From positions 7,599,204-7,663,203 of the forward strand of contig OX235273.1 of assembly GCA_944472155.2 (NCBI GenBank): 64,000 nt of DNA. The letters run 5' to 3'. The position numbers and the translations under genes were made by a program. Positions 22,641 through 32,321 of this stretch are shown piece after piece. The DNA is from Trichobilharzia szidati (Eukaryota; Platyhelminthes; Trematoda; Strigeidida; Schistosomatidae). Below the pieces are notes generated by a model. The model worked only from the letters and a program-made list of their open reading frames with translations, ran no database searches and had not been told where the DNA came from. How positions within the stretch are numbered: the stretch's first letter is position 1; every line of letters begins with the position of its first letter.

Positions 22641-22945
22641 GGGTTCTAGTGAGAAGTCGTGACCAGTAGGGTGCAGCAGGTCGGGTGTGAGGACAAATAC
22701 TCGCCGAAAACATTGGCTAGGGGTGGCGCTATATCGTGAATTGGCAGAAGTTAGAATTCATGGGCCATTGAATCAGGTCCCAGTGGCTTAATGGTCTACG
22801 AATTCGCCTTGTAACCAGAAGGTCCTGGATTCGAATCCCGGTGGGTACGTACTGATGAAGAGTCCCAAACTAGGACGAAAAAGCCGTCCAGTACTCCCAG
22901 GTTTCCAATGGTTCTCTAACTAATGATGAAAATCCTGTAACCAAT
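22641..22945 (+). mobile_element. Smalpha-type tRNA-derived SINE, best copy
   Basis: Contains in order an upstream block (GAAGTCGTGACCAGTAGGGT), a pol III A-box-like GTGGCTTAATGGTC (about 22,782-22,796), a B-box-like GGATTCGAATCCC (22,827-22,839), a hammerhead core, and a 3' tail with GGTTCTCTAACTAATGATGA. Smalpha elements of schistosomes are known to combine a pol III promoter with a hammerhead ribozyme; the order here matches that. Transcription by pol III is inferred from the boxes. Confidence 0.85.
22820..22885 (+). ncRNA. Hammerhead ribozyme (Smalpha type), probably weakened
   Basis: CTGATGA at 22,852-22,858, a GTCC/GGAC stem II with a CAAACTA-type loop, and GAAA at 22,877-22,880. A GTC at 22,822-22,824 is in the position of the cleavage triplet, and the B box lies within stem I. 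Three extra bases (AGA) separate CTGATGA from stem II compared with the canonical fold I know for the family, so activity is doubtful. Confidence 0.7.
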
Positions 22946-23232
22946 CAAATCCCTACAAACCAACACTTGAATAATTGTTTTTTGCTGTTTTTTGCGTCAC
23001 CGTGTGACTGTGGACAAATTAACGCTGATCTATTGTCTTCATGTACATCCTTGTGACCCGTAAGCGTGCTTTCAATGTGTTCGAAATGTGTACTGCGCAA
23101 ATGCACTACACGACTACGATGAATACAGTTTTTTCATTATCTTTTTGTCGAGAATCAGGAGGTCTTTTGTTGTTTCACCCTAACACAAATATTCGAACAA
23201 TTAGTGACAGTATTTTGAAGTCATACAACAAT

Positions 23233-23345
23233 AATAAATAATAACAATAACAGCTTTATTCTGGAACAATGTTTATATAATGTAGAGAGTTTTCAGCGGT
23301 ATTTATTGCATAACATTTCCTCCTTATCCACGATCTTCAAATGAA
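23233..23345 (-). mobile_element. CR1/jockey-type LINE, 3' terminal fragment
   Basis: AAT repeats at about 23,230-23,248 followed by CAGCTTTATTCTGGAACA and a TTTTCAGCGGTATTTATTGCA block, the same order as the 3' ends at 15,744 and 34,505. Only about 110 bp remain. Confidence 0.65.
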
Positions 23346-23819
23346 ACTTAAACTGACAATAGGTTGTGTGAATTTGTGAACCAGTTCATCATTTTATCTC
23401 CGCATTTCTTCTTCAAGAAATACACGACACCATTTTTTGTTGATGAATGTCAATTATAGAGAGTTCAGGTGTACACATCTTCTGAACTAAGGTCACCAAT
23501 CAGGAATGCTCATCGTGTGTATTGGGATAATCTACCATCCATCGATGCTAATGCCTCTTCTCATGTCTAGAGTGAACTTGCGGATGTTTTAAACACTCGC
23601 CAGAGTGAACAAACAGAATAAGAGAAATTAAACTCAGTATACAATGGAGGTGTTCGGTAGCTCACGTTTTAAGCAGACTGTGGAAGGGTGTACTTCTTCT
23701 CCTCAGGAATTATTTTCGAAGTTCATATGAGGCTTCAAATAAATTCGACTGGGTGAAATAATTTTGTCTTTCCGATCAGAGCACGGTTGAAATTCAAACG
23801 TAGAAGTGTATGTGCTATG
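23346..23819. other. No recognised feature
   Basis: Unassigned sequence inside the arm 1-only block between the two direct-repeat copies. The only notable frame (23,041-23,241) lies before it and has no motif. Confidence 0.4.
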
Positions 23820-24010
23820 TAGGCATCTCCTGTGTTGGTGGTGCGTTGGTAGAGTACTCGCCGACCACACAGCTGGTTCAAGGTTCGATCACCGGCCAAC
23901 GCACTCCTTTACCTTGAAAGACCATCCTGTAAAAACCGTTGCTACAGAAACTTCAAGCCTCTAGCTTGAAGCCCTACATTCCATTGGAAACGAAAAGGAA
24001 CAAAAAATGT
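23820..24010 (+). mobile_element. tRNA-derived SINE with an RTE-like 3' tail
   Basis: An A-box-like GGTGCGTTGGTAGAGTACTC (about 23,840-23,860) and a B-box-like AGGTTCGATCACC (23,881-23,893) are spaced as in a tRNA. About 50 bp on, the 3' end (CTTGAAGCCCTACATTCCA then GGAAACGAAAAGGAAC) resembles the 3' terminus of the RTE copies (GAAGCCCTATGTTCCACTAGGAACC). SINEs that borrow the 3' tail of a partner LINE are mobilised by it, so RTE is the likely partner here. Confidence 0.7.
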
Positions 24011-24304
24011 AGACATTTCAGCTAGATTATCCCCTTACACTTATCATTAATCTACTTTGCACTTAAGTTTTTGCATAAAACTATATACTACTGATTAGTT
24101 GAATTGAGTAGTTAGATTCCACTCACTCACGTCAACCAGTAGTGCTTGCTGTACAATCAGACAATAGAAGTGGTCCAAAAAAAGCTGGATAGGAACTCCG
24201 CTTGTTTGCTACCGGCTGTATCAGGTCACGTGATTTACGATTAGCCAATTAAGCAAGCTGGTAATTCCATAAATCACACTTCGAATTGTACAAATTACAA
24301 GTGA

Positions 24305-25150
24305 ATTATTATTGTTCCCTTGGGTTCCTAGTGGAACATAGGGCTTCAGCTGCACGTCTCCACTTGTTTCTGTCTTCTGCTGTACTTTTCACCTGCATCC
24401 ATGTTAGTCCATACTGTTTCGACTCTTCTTCACACGATCTCCTCCATGTCATCCTTGCACGTCACACTCGCCGCTTCCCTTTCGGGTTCCACTTGAGCAC
24501 TGCCTGACGCGCGATGTCACCCAGTGGCCTCCTCAGCCAGTGAGTGTCCAATCCACCTCCACTTTCTCTTGCATATTTGTTGGGCGATTGGTTCCTGTTT
24601 TGTTTGTTCCCATAGTTTCTTGTTTGTGATTCTTTCCGGCCATCTGATCTTGAGTATAGGACGAAGACAGCTGTTGATAAAGGTCTGCAACAGGCTGTTG
24701 AAAATATTCTTTGTGACTCACCACGTTTCTGATCCGTATAGAAGAAGTGACTGACTTGACGTTTATATTGAAAATCGGAATTTTGTTGTTGATGCTGAGT
24801 TGAGTGACGAAGATTTCCAGATTGGTTCCAAGTTGATGATGAATGTGTTTCTCACCTTCCCGATTCTCGTCTCGATTTGACATCCTCGTTCGTTCCGTTC
24901 CTCCTGTAGTTGAGACAATGCTTCCTAGATAAGTGAATGAAGTAACCTCTTTCAAATGCCTCCCATTGATGGTGATTGTCGCTGGATGTTGCTGCTGTTG
25001 TTGTTGTTGGTTATTTCCATAACCTCCGTCTTGTCTATGTTCATATGGAGACACAATCCTCTTCTCCATTTCGTAGAATTTTGGAAATGTAGACTTCATT
25101 CGCAGAACACTATGCAAACGTTTTCCGACCAGTGATCCCTGGACATTCAT
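24305..25150 (-). mobile_element. RTE-clade LINE, subfamily B, second copy
   Basis: Identical by eye to the copy at 20,119-20,964, including the 205-codon minus-strand frame (25,150-24,533). It arose by duplication of the block and not by its own insertion. Confidence 0.85.
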
Positions 25151-26168
25151 ATTGCCTATGACATCGTATTAATCACCTTCCGGTTTCCCGAAATTGTATC
25201 AATAGACGACAAGAGACTTGAAAACTGAGAATGTGTTAGGAATTTGATATACTCATATAAGGAAATCATGCGTACAAACACACAATAGCATCTTCACTGG
25301 ACAGATCACTGCCAGGCTGTTATTGCCTAAGATTCCACGTGATTGCTGTCCGTGCTCAGCAAAACTCAATGATTTTCGATTGGATTCGGTATTTGTACAC
25401 TGATGACAACTGTTCAACACTGTCCTGAATATTAAAGTCTTATTTGTCAAAATGTGCAGTATGCCATCCTTAAAATAGGAATGGGACTAAGTTGCATAGA
25501 CAAAACAATGGCGGACGAAGTACGAGCACAATGTCAACTTACATTAAAATGACTTGACAAAGCTTTAAATTACCTCGAGAATAACGAGGACATGGTAATC
25601 ACTTGGTCAGACAAAGGAAATGCAACAGCAGTATTAGACAAATCAGACTATTTCGACAAGGTGAATACTCACATACAAACAGGACCATTTGAGGAAATTA
25701 ATAAACCAATAGATACAATTATGAATAAAGTTAAGAAATCCACAGTGGACCTTATAAGCCGAATGAAGCCGTTTCTAGGTGAGTCTAAATGGTTTAATTT
25801 AATGCCGAAAACTAATAACCCCAGTAGGATGGATGGTGTTGTTAAAGTTCATAAGTCAGGATACCCTATTAGACCTATAGTTGATTTTAGAAATTCACCT
25901 ACTTATGAATTATCTAAATATTTAGTTATGGCATCAAATCCCCTTAAAAGCCATTCTCAATTAGATAATGAAGAGAAAATGGTTAGTTTTGACATTGTCA
26001 GTTTATACACACGTATACCGATAATAAATATGGCTATAGAGGCAGTCAGAAACGAACTCATTTCTGACCAAGAACTGGAACTTAGGACAAAAGTGCCACT
26101 TAAGGACATAATGCTGAAAGTGCAGCTATGACTGACTTCTACAGTATTTAAATTCCAAGGGAAAATAT
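24305..26168 (+). repeat. 1,864-bp direct repeat, copy 2
   Basis: Second copy of the block at 20,119-21,982. The only difference seen, A at 26,131, turns a Cys codon of the PLE frame into TGA. Downstream of 26,168 the sequence continues collinear with arm 2, whereas copy 1 leads into a different PLE variant. Confidence 0.9.
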
Positions 26169-27245
26169 GCCAGCGAGTGACCAATATCCCCGGTTGTGGC
26201 GGATATATTCATGCATAGGTGGGAAAAGATTAGCGAATGAAACGTTCAGACCCTCCTCAAAAGTATGGTGGAGGTATCTAGATGACAAATTCACTGTACT
26301 TAGAACACAAGATATAGATAGGTTTTTCGAACACATAAACTCGAAGGTGGGGGCAATTCAATTCACTTATGAATTGTATAGTCTGGAAGGGGAGCTTCCA
26401 ATGTTAGCCTGTAGCGTTAAAAGCAAGGAAGATGGTAAATTGAACACTAGTGTTTACGGGAAACCCACACATCCAAACCGATGTTTGGATTTCCGATCAT
26501 CCCATCCAAAGTCAGTGAAAATAGGATTGGTGAAATATTTAAGTGACATTTGGGAACAAAAATTAAGTTGTAGTAGCAAGGAAAATCTATGACTGGAAGT
26601 GATACACATAAAAGAAGCTTTGAAACTTAATAATCACCCTGATAAATTAGTCAGGAAGTATGTACGAAAATGTAAAATAAAATAAATAATGATAGTAGTA
26701 ATAGTGATAATAATAATAGTTACATTAATGACGACATGCACAGGAGAATGACAACACCAACATTAGGGAATATAAATCATCAGTAGTACTTCCATACAGT
26801 GAAGGAACCTCGGAGACATTGAGGAGAATTCTTAACATTGCAGGTAGAAATAAAAGTGGCTGGCATTCAAACCACTGACGAACTCAATTGGAAACAAGCT
26901 TTGTCGGTTAGAGGATCAGTCATGTAGAGCCAATTAAACAAAACAACTTAGTTACTCTAACAGCCTGCCGGATTAACCGTCAGGTAAAACACACAAAGCA
27001 AAGTAGTAGAACGTGGTTAGTCAGTCAGTCAATCAGAATAGCGGAGCATAAAATCCTAGCAGGAAAATCTAGATTAGTTGACCTGAATAAGATAAGAAAT
27101 CTGGAGAATAGTTCAGCCGTAGATAGCACTACATGCAATTACCCACAATCATAAAATAGGATGAGATGAGATTAGATGACAGTTTTAAAATCTATTGTAA
27201 CAGGGTAGAGGGAGAGATTGATAGGAGAAGTCTTGTTTATTGAAT
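25480..27245 (+). mobile_element. Penelope-like element, RT plus broken GIY-YIG, family 1
   Basis: The frame 25,592-26,131 (179 codons) gives the RT N-terminal part up to motif A (VSFDIVSLYTRIP). A stop at 26,130-26,132 and loss of the motif B codons follow. The frame 26,167-26,592 gives motif C as YLDD at residues 37-40 (YVDD in relatives), FFEHINSKVGAIQF and the thumb block SVYGKPTHPNRCLDF. From about 26,780 the linker (SEGTSETLRRIL) and nuclease segment are readable in pieces to 27,245, with the YIG motif mutated. The arm 2 partner is 51,117-52,960. Confidence 0.87.
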
Positions 27246-27256
27246 CAACTGGTAAC

Positions 27257-27830
27257 ACAGATCACTGTCAGGCCCTTATTGTCTAGGAGTTCATGTGACT
27301 ACTGTCTGCGTTCAGTGGAACTCAATCATCTTCAATTTGATTCAGTATTAATTCACCGATGACAACCATTCAACACTGTCATGAACATAAAAGTATTATT
27401 TGTAAAAAACATGAAGGTGTCATTGAAAATATAAACAGTTTCATATCAATTTCGATACTCACGTTTCAGCGACGAAAATCTTAGAAGTAGGACGACAACA
27501 CATAGGCGACAGAGTTTAGTATTTGGCATTGTGAAAAAATTTACCTGAATGTATGATACTTATGTTACTTATATACATATGAGCGAGAACAGAGAAATTT
27601 TGTCGATGTGATATTTACAGTATCCAATTAGCCTGATAATTAATCATAATTATTAGAATTAATAGAATTAATTGTTGGCAATCCATCCTGCTGGCCTACA
27701 TTGACATAACTAACAGAAGGTGGAATTTCTTTATTTGTGTGTTTTTGTGAGAGTGTGTGTATTTGTGGGCCAGAGCTAACTATTTTTCTGTTTTTCACAT
27801 ATATTTTATGCTTAAATGTGAAAGATTGGA
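27257..27830 (+). repeat. Unclassified dispersed repeat X
   Basis: Second plus-strand copy of the repeat at 17,500-18,000, with the extra 5' block CAGATCACTGTCAGGCC. It begins where the PLE ends. No coding content. Confidence 0.65.
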
Positions 27831-27889
27831 TTTATACTATATAGTGGACTGCAGTTTTACAAACAGAAGGCATCCATGTTGTTATCAAC

Positions 27890-28735
27890 ATCGCTGATAT
27901 ATAGATATGCAAGCGAAAAGCAACAAGTTGGCAGAAGAAGCATCAAAGATAGGACTTCCTTCAGATGAACATAGAGAAAACAGAGGCGATGGAGATTCCT
28001 GGGCAACACCACCAACAGCAACAACAACAACAACAGACAACAATCACTATAAATTGGAGGAACCTGAAAAAACAACCTATTTTACCTACCGACCTGGGAA
28101 GCATCGTTTCAACTACAGGCCGACGGAATTGACGAGGATATCAAAGCAGCGATGATCCGGAAAGCAAGACAAGCTTTCACTACTCTCAAGTCTGTGTGGA
28201 GGTCCACAGCACTACTGAGCATCAAAAATAAGATCCGGATTTTCAACTCCAATGTGAAGTCAGTCACTGCTACTATACGGATCAGAGACTTGGCCAGTGT
28301 GTCATGAAGAGCATCTCAAACAAACTACAGACCTTCATTATCAGCTGTCTCCGCTCAATAATACTCAAGATCAGATGGCCGGCCAGAAAAGATCAGCAAC
28401 AGAGAACTCTGGCGTTGAGCGGACTAACACAGCAGGAACCGAGTGTGAAACAAACAGGCAGGAAGAAATGGAGATGGATTGGCGATACTCTGAGGAAATA
28501 ATGCATCAAGTGACATCACCAGACAAGCCATTCCTTGAGTGGAACTCGAAAGGGAAGTGGCGAGTTGGTCGTCAGTGCAAGGGTTACTTGGAGGAGGTCA
28601 TGTGAAGAAGAGATGAAAACGTGTGGGCAGATTTGGAGCCAGATGAAGACTCTAGCAGAGAACTGAACGCAATGGAGACGCATGGCTGAAGCCCTTTGTT
28701 CCTCTTGGTATTAAAGGAAACAATAATAATTATAA
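27890..28735 (+). mobile_element. RTE-clade LINE, subfamily A, 5'-truncated
   Basis: Starts just after the catalytic box: MQAKSNKLAEEASKIGL at 27,907, a Gln/Thr-rich block, then LSIKNKIRIFNSNVKS, and the C-terminal part in frames 28,297-28,605 and 28,304-28,501 (GRKKWRWIGDTLRK, KGKWRVGRQC). At least two frameshifts. The 3' end near 28,700-28,735 carries the TTCCTCTTGGTATTAAAGGA signature and AAT repeats. The arm 2 partner (50,040-50,500) has lost about 400 bp from the middle. Confidence 0.87.
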
Positions 28736-28759
28736 CAATTCAGCCATCACAAATTAGAC

Positions 28760-29340
28760 TTGAGAAGAACTGTGTTTATTATTAAACGGTAGGATGCAAT
28801 CGGAAGGAAGTCTCCTGACTACAATCCTGAAGTCATTCATGTCCCATTGTGAGATTCTCACCAGTGTCGCCCAGTGAGTCATGCAGTCAGAGATGTTAAC
28901 GCCAAGTTATTCAGGCTAGTGATCGACCTCATTTGCAACGACTTCATTGGATACTATGATTGGACACTGTACGGTGGTTAGCGTCGTGCATCCAGTGCTT
29001 TCTTTGGTGCAGACCCAAATCTGTCAGTCAGTTGTGCAATCTAATAACATCATTCCAGTGTGCACCGTGATGACAAGCCATCTGGTGCGGTCGCCGCATT
29101 GCACGCTTGACTGATGGAATATGGTTTGTACCAAGCAAAGACCTAGATAAATGATACTAATTACTACACAGTGTCCAATGAAAGAACTACGCTTTAAATT
29201 GCACACTTTTCATGATAACGTCGATATCTTTGAGTGTGTGACTGTATGCAGACAAGAAGACTGCTTCCATCACACTGGAAACCTTGGCCTACACAGTGAT
29301 CAGCGAATCGTTGTTATCAAAGGCATACGAGTGATCTGAA
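28760..29340 (+). repeat. Unclassified dispersed repeat Y
   Basis: Shared with arm 2 (49,340-50,030, reversed) and in part with 63,640-63,820 (blocks TGTCCCATTGTGAGATTC and GCAGTCAGAGATGTTA). A small terminal-inverted-repeat element sits within it. No convincing gene. Confidence 0.55.
28959..29179. mobile_element. MITE-like element with 23-bp inverted ends
   Basis: The first 23 bp (ATTGGACACTGTACGG...) and the last 23 bp (...CACAGTGTCCAAT) are imperfect inverted repeats; total length 221 bp. The arm 2 counterpart at 49,607-49,827 has the same length and likewise inverted ends that have diverged in parallel (ATTAGACTCTGCG and CGTCTAAT). No transposase frame and no clear target duplication. 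Confidence 0.55.
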
Positions 29341-30179
29341 TGTAAACGAAAGGAATGTGTGACATGAAATGAATTGAAATGTGATTGAAGAAGTTTATTT
29401 TTTAATCAATGGAAACCACATACTACTGATTGACTAATATGAGTAGTCGCATACTGCGCTTTACATGAACGATCAGTGATTTCTATTGAGATGGAGATGT
29501 TCTAAACATCGGATGGCCAATTTCTCAGATTCTGGGACCGATCTCATTAGCGAAATAAACAGTTAGACTCACCTCAGAGAGGTGAATCGGTCTAAACAAC
29601 ACGATGTTCGGTTGGCTACTTAAGGGGAATGCAACAGCAAAAGTCAGATTCGCATTTTCGATTTACACAGTACACAAACGTTAAATTCTCACCACCATTC
29701 CCGATCACAGGGATTAAGTGATCTGCTTGATACCATAAATAATAAGGAAGAAATCAAGCATATTTGTGTAAAACCATAGACCACTTGGTGACTGAGATGA
29801 GCAAATTCATACCACTTGTATCAGCCACTGGGGCCTGCTAGTCGCATCGAGGTGATCTAATCACCGGGCATCCGGTTTGCTCACTCAGGGTTGAGGTAAG
29901 TTTGCAGATTGTGAATTTGTTGCTTACTGGCCACTTGAGAGTTAACATTTCATTTTGTTATGGTAGCACACTTTGTCGTCTCAATCACTCAATCGCTTTT
30001 AAACAAAGAATGATCGAATCTCCATAAAACTTACTATGAGCATAGATCTTCACACAGGCATTTTGGCTTCTTCCTTTCCAATACCCCGAGTGAGTTCTCT
30101 TTATCAAAATTAGATTGGTTTAGGCTTAAAGAAATCTGATTGTGAATCATTCGGCTGGGAGAAGTAGGTTTTCGCATAT
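29341..30179. other. Arm sequence without recognised feature
   Basis: Shared with arm 2 (about 47,520-47,970 and 48,880-49,340, reversed). It includes at about 29,885-29,900 the intact site corresponding to the RTE insertion in arm 2. Confidence 0.5.
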
Positions 30180-30300
30180 TTTAGTAATAATTAATGATAA
30201 TTATTTTCACGTGTGAAAGAATGCTTCCGATGATTCTCAGACTAGGATGAAACAAACAGCTCTCCAGCACTCCCTGGTTCTCTAACTTATAGCAATCCAT
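30180..30300 (+). mobile_element. Smalpha-type SINE, 3' fragment
   Basis: CGATGATTCTCAGACTAGGATGAAAC followed by CAGCTCTCCAGCACTCCCTGG and GTTCTCTAACTTATAG: the ribozyme/tail part of a SINE. The core is mutated (CCGATGA, altered stem II). Confidence 0.6.
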
Positions 30301-30384
30301 GGCAAGACTTGAAAATCAAATGTTTATTGTTAAATTCTGCAAAAGTCACCAGAGAATTACGCAATTTGGAAAGGGAGATTTTCA

Positions 30385-30650
30385 AAAGAATAGACACGGA
30401 ACAAAGAGTACTCTTTTCGATAAATTCATCATCAGGTTCTACAATTATATATACATTATAATGAATGAATGAATTAGTGTTTTTTATGAACGACATTAAT
30501 GTTTAAATAACATCAAATCAATAGTATTGATAGATTACAGCTGAACAGCATCAACATAAAGTAAACTGAATGTCAGGAGAATCAGGAAAGGTAATGGTAC
30601 AAATTCATGAGTTTATAGTCTCTACTGAGGGCCAGGGCCAGGGGGATTTA
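30385..30650 (-). mobile_element. PLE family 2, 3' terminal fragment, arm 1 only
   Basis: Minus-strand 3' UTR matching 32,911-33,156 closely, from the CAGTAGAGACTATAAAC block to the TCTATTCTTTTGAAAAT end. It carries the same hammerhead-like fold at 30,399-30,439 (CTGATGA as reversed 30,429-30,435). Arm 2 lacks it near 47,580-47,625. Confidence 0.78.
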
Positions 30651-30904
30651 CTGGTCAGTGGATGGTATGAGGAGAATATTCAGTATTCAATTATTTCTCT
30701 GAAGGTTAATCATCCGTTATAAACTTATCATCGAATGTTGTATGCTAGGATTTGATTTATTTCTCAATAATTTCCAGTGAGGAATCGGAATGCTTCAATT
30801 TTGACGAAATGCTGCGATGATACACACACTTTCAAATTCGAATTAATCATTGTGTTCAAATAATCACCTAAATATAGAGAAAAATTCCTCAGAAAACTGA
30901 TTAG

Positions 30905-31065
30905 TTACAGGTTTGAATATGAGCTGACATGAGTAAGAGAACCACTTGAAAACTGTTACGGATTACTCATCATCAGCAATGCACTTACACTGTCACGGTT
31001 GGAGACTTGGACTTTCCGCGTACAAGGCGCGCTTGTAGACCGATCAACCACTGAGAGATGACCTA
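30905..31065 (-). mobile_element. Smalpha-type SINE, decayed
   Basis: Minus-strand order: tail (ATGAGCTGACATGAGTAAGAG reversed), ribozyme region with GCTGATGATGAGTAATCC and no GAAA box, then tRNA-like body to about 31,065. Arm 2 counterpart about 47,335-47,500. Confidence 0.65.
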
Positions 31066-31069
31066 TCAT

Positions 31070-31640
31070 TATTAGTGTTATTCCCTTCTGGTTCCGAGTC
31101 GAACATTCGCTTTCAACAGCACATATCCATTTGTTCTATTATCTGAAGGCCTCACTAGCTGGCTGGCTGCATGACTGTCCATACTTGCTCATCTCATCCT
31201 CCCTCTCTCGGATTCACTAGTCACCATTTCCCACTTGAATTACATTCTAGTGTATGTCCGCTGTTCATTGTCACCAACCGTCTTCTCGAAGTTGTGTGCT
31301 CAATCTGCTTTTCATTTTCTTTGGAATATTTGTTGAGCAATAGATTCTTAGTTGATTCCCTGCCCGAGTTTCTCTCCTCTAATTCTTCCTGATCACCCAT
31401 ATGACCTTAATTACACAGAGAAGTCAGTTGTTGATGAAGGTCTGTAGTAGCCTGATAGAAATGCTGTTCGTGACACGCCTGTCAAGTTTCCCACACATCT
31501 AACAGTACTGACTGCCTTAACATTGGCGATATAAGTCCAAACTCTGCTGTTCATGTTGCTGAGTGCAGAAGATTGCCAAAGTGATTTCACAGTAATGAAG
31601 GGGAGCCGACTCGAAAGGCCTATGAATTTCAACTTCTGTT
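31070..31640 (-). mobile_element. RTE-type LINE fragment, divergent
   Basis: The minus-strand frame 31,632-31,411 contains SALSNMNSRVWTYIANVKAVS, the equivalent of SALSIKNKIRIFNSNVKS in better copies, and further 3' the C-terminal region and the signature near 31,080-31,110. Shared with arm 2 (46,770-47,320), so it predates the duplication. Confidence 0.72.
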
Positions 31641-32312
31641 ATTTTGCCATATACATAGCTCAACCACCAGCCGATATCATCGTAGAATAACTGTCCTCCC
31701 TCCAGACTTGGAGGGCTGCACTTGTTCCGATTTATCAACACACCTCTAAGTGACTTCCTGCCTAATCAGCATTGGATTAGTCGCCAATTGTTTGCTCGTC
31801 AATGCTTCCGCAAATTATTTCAGCTTACGATCGTGATCATATCAGTGAACAATCCAATTCGTGGGAGCCAACACATGCAAACTGATTATATGAGACATCT
31901 GATGCAGAGATCTCTCTTCTGTCAGCAGGCAGTAGACAGATGACTTCTGTCTGTTTGCCGATTGTTGTTCATGTTAGAATAGGGAATCCTGAGGATCTAT
32001 TCACGCTTTCTTAATTGTTACGAGGAACTGTATGCTTGAACGTCATCCGTCTAATTGTCCTCACTGTTTATTGACTTGATTACAAATGCTGAATGCTTCG
32101 TAACTGTGCTTCTGTATAAATTGACTTTAGATTTCTTGTAAGAAATGCGGTGTGATATTTTTAAATTGGTTGATTAACCACACACACATTTGAGTTATTC
32201 GTGAGATGTGAAAACACGCCGGATTCATCTGAAGTCTGGCACTATACAATGTGTGAGATAAGAAGTGTAATGTACAAACCTCATTGTGAGATGTGAATGG
32301 CTGAAGGCTGTC
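31641..32312. other. Arm sequence without recognised feature
   Basis: Shared with arm 2 (about 46,098-46,770, reversed), for example the CTGTCAGCAGGCAGTAGACAG block against 46,475. No supported gene. Confidence 0.45.
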
Positions 32313-32321
32313 AAATGCAGA

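Noticed and set aside
22827..22839. tRNA gene candidates at SINE and B-box positions (also 23,881, 57,124)
   Set aside because: The boxes are tRNA-like but the bodies do not fold into a full cloverleaf with acceptor stem pairing, and they lie in SINE context.
27330..27430. Hammerhead core in repeat X (GATGACAACTGTTCAAC near 17,560 and 21,230)
   Set aside because: CTGATGA occurs, but no GAAA box and no pairing partner sits at suitable distance in the several copies.
30628..30652. GGCCAG tandem block as regulatory GC box
   Set aside because: It is a simple repeat at the truncated 5' end of a PLE fragment.
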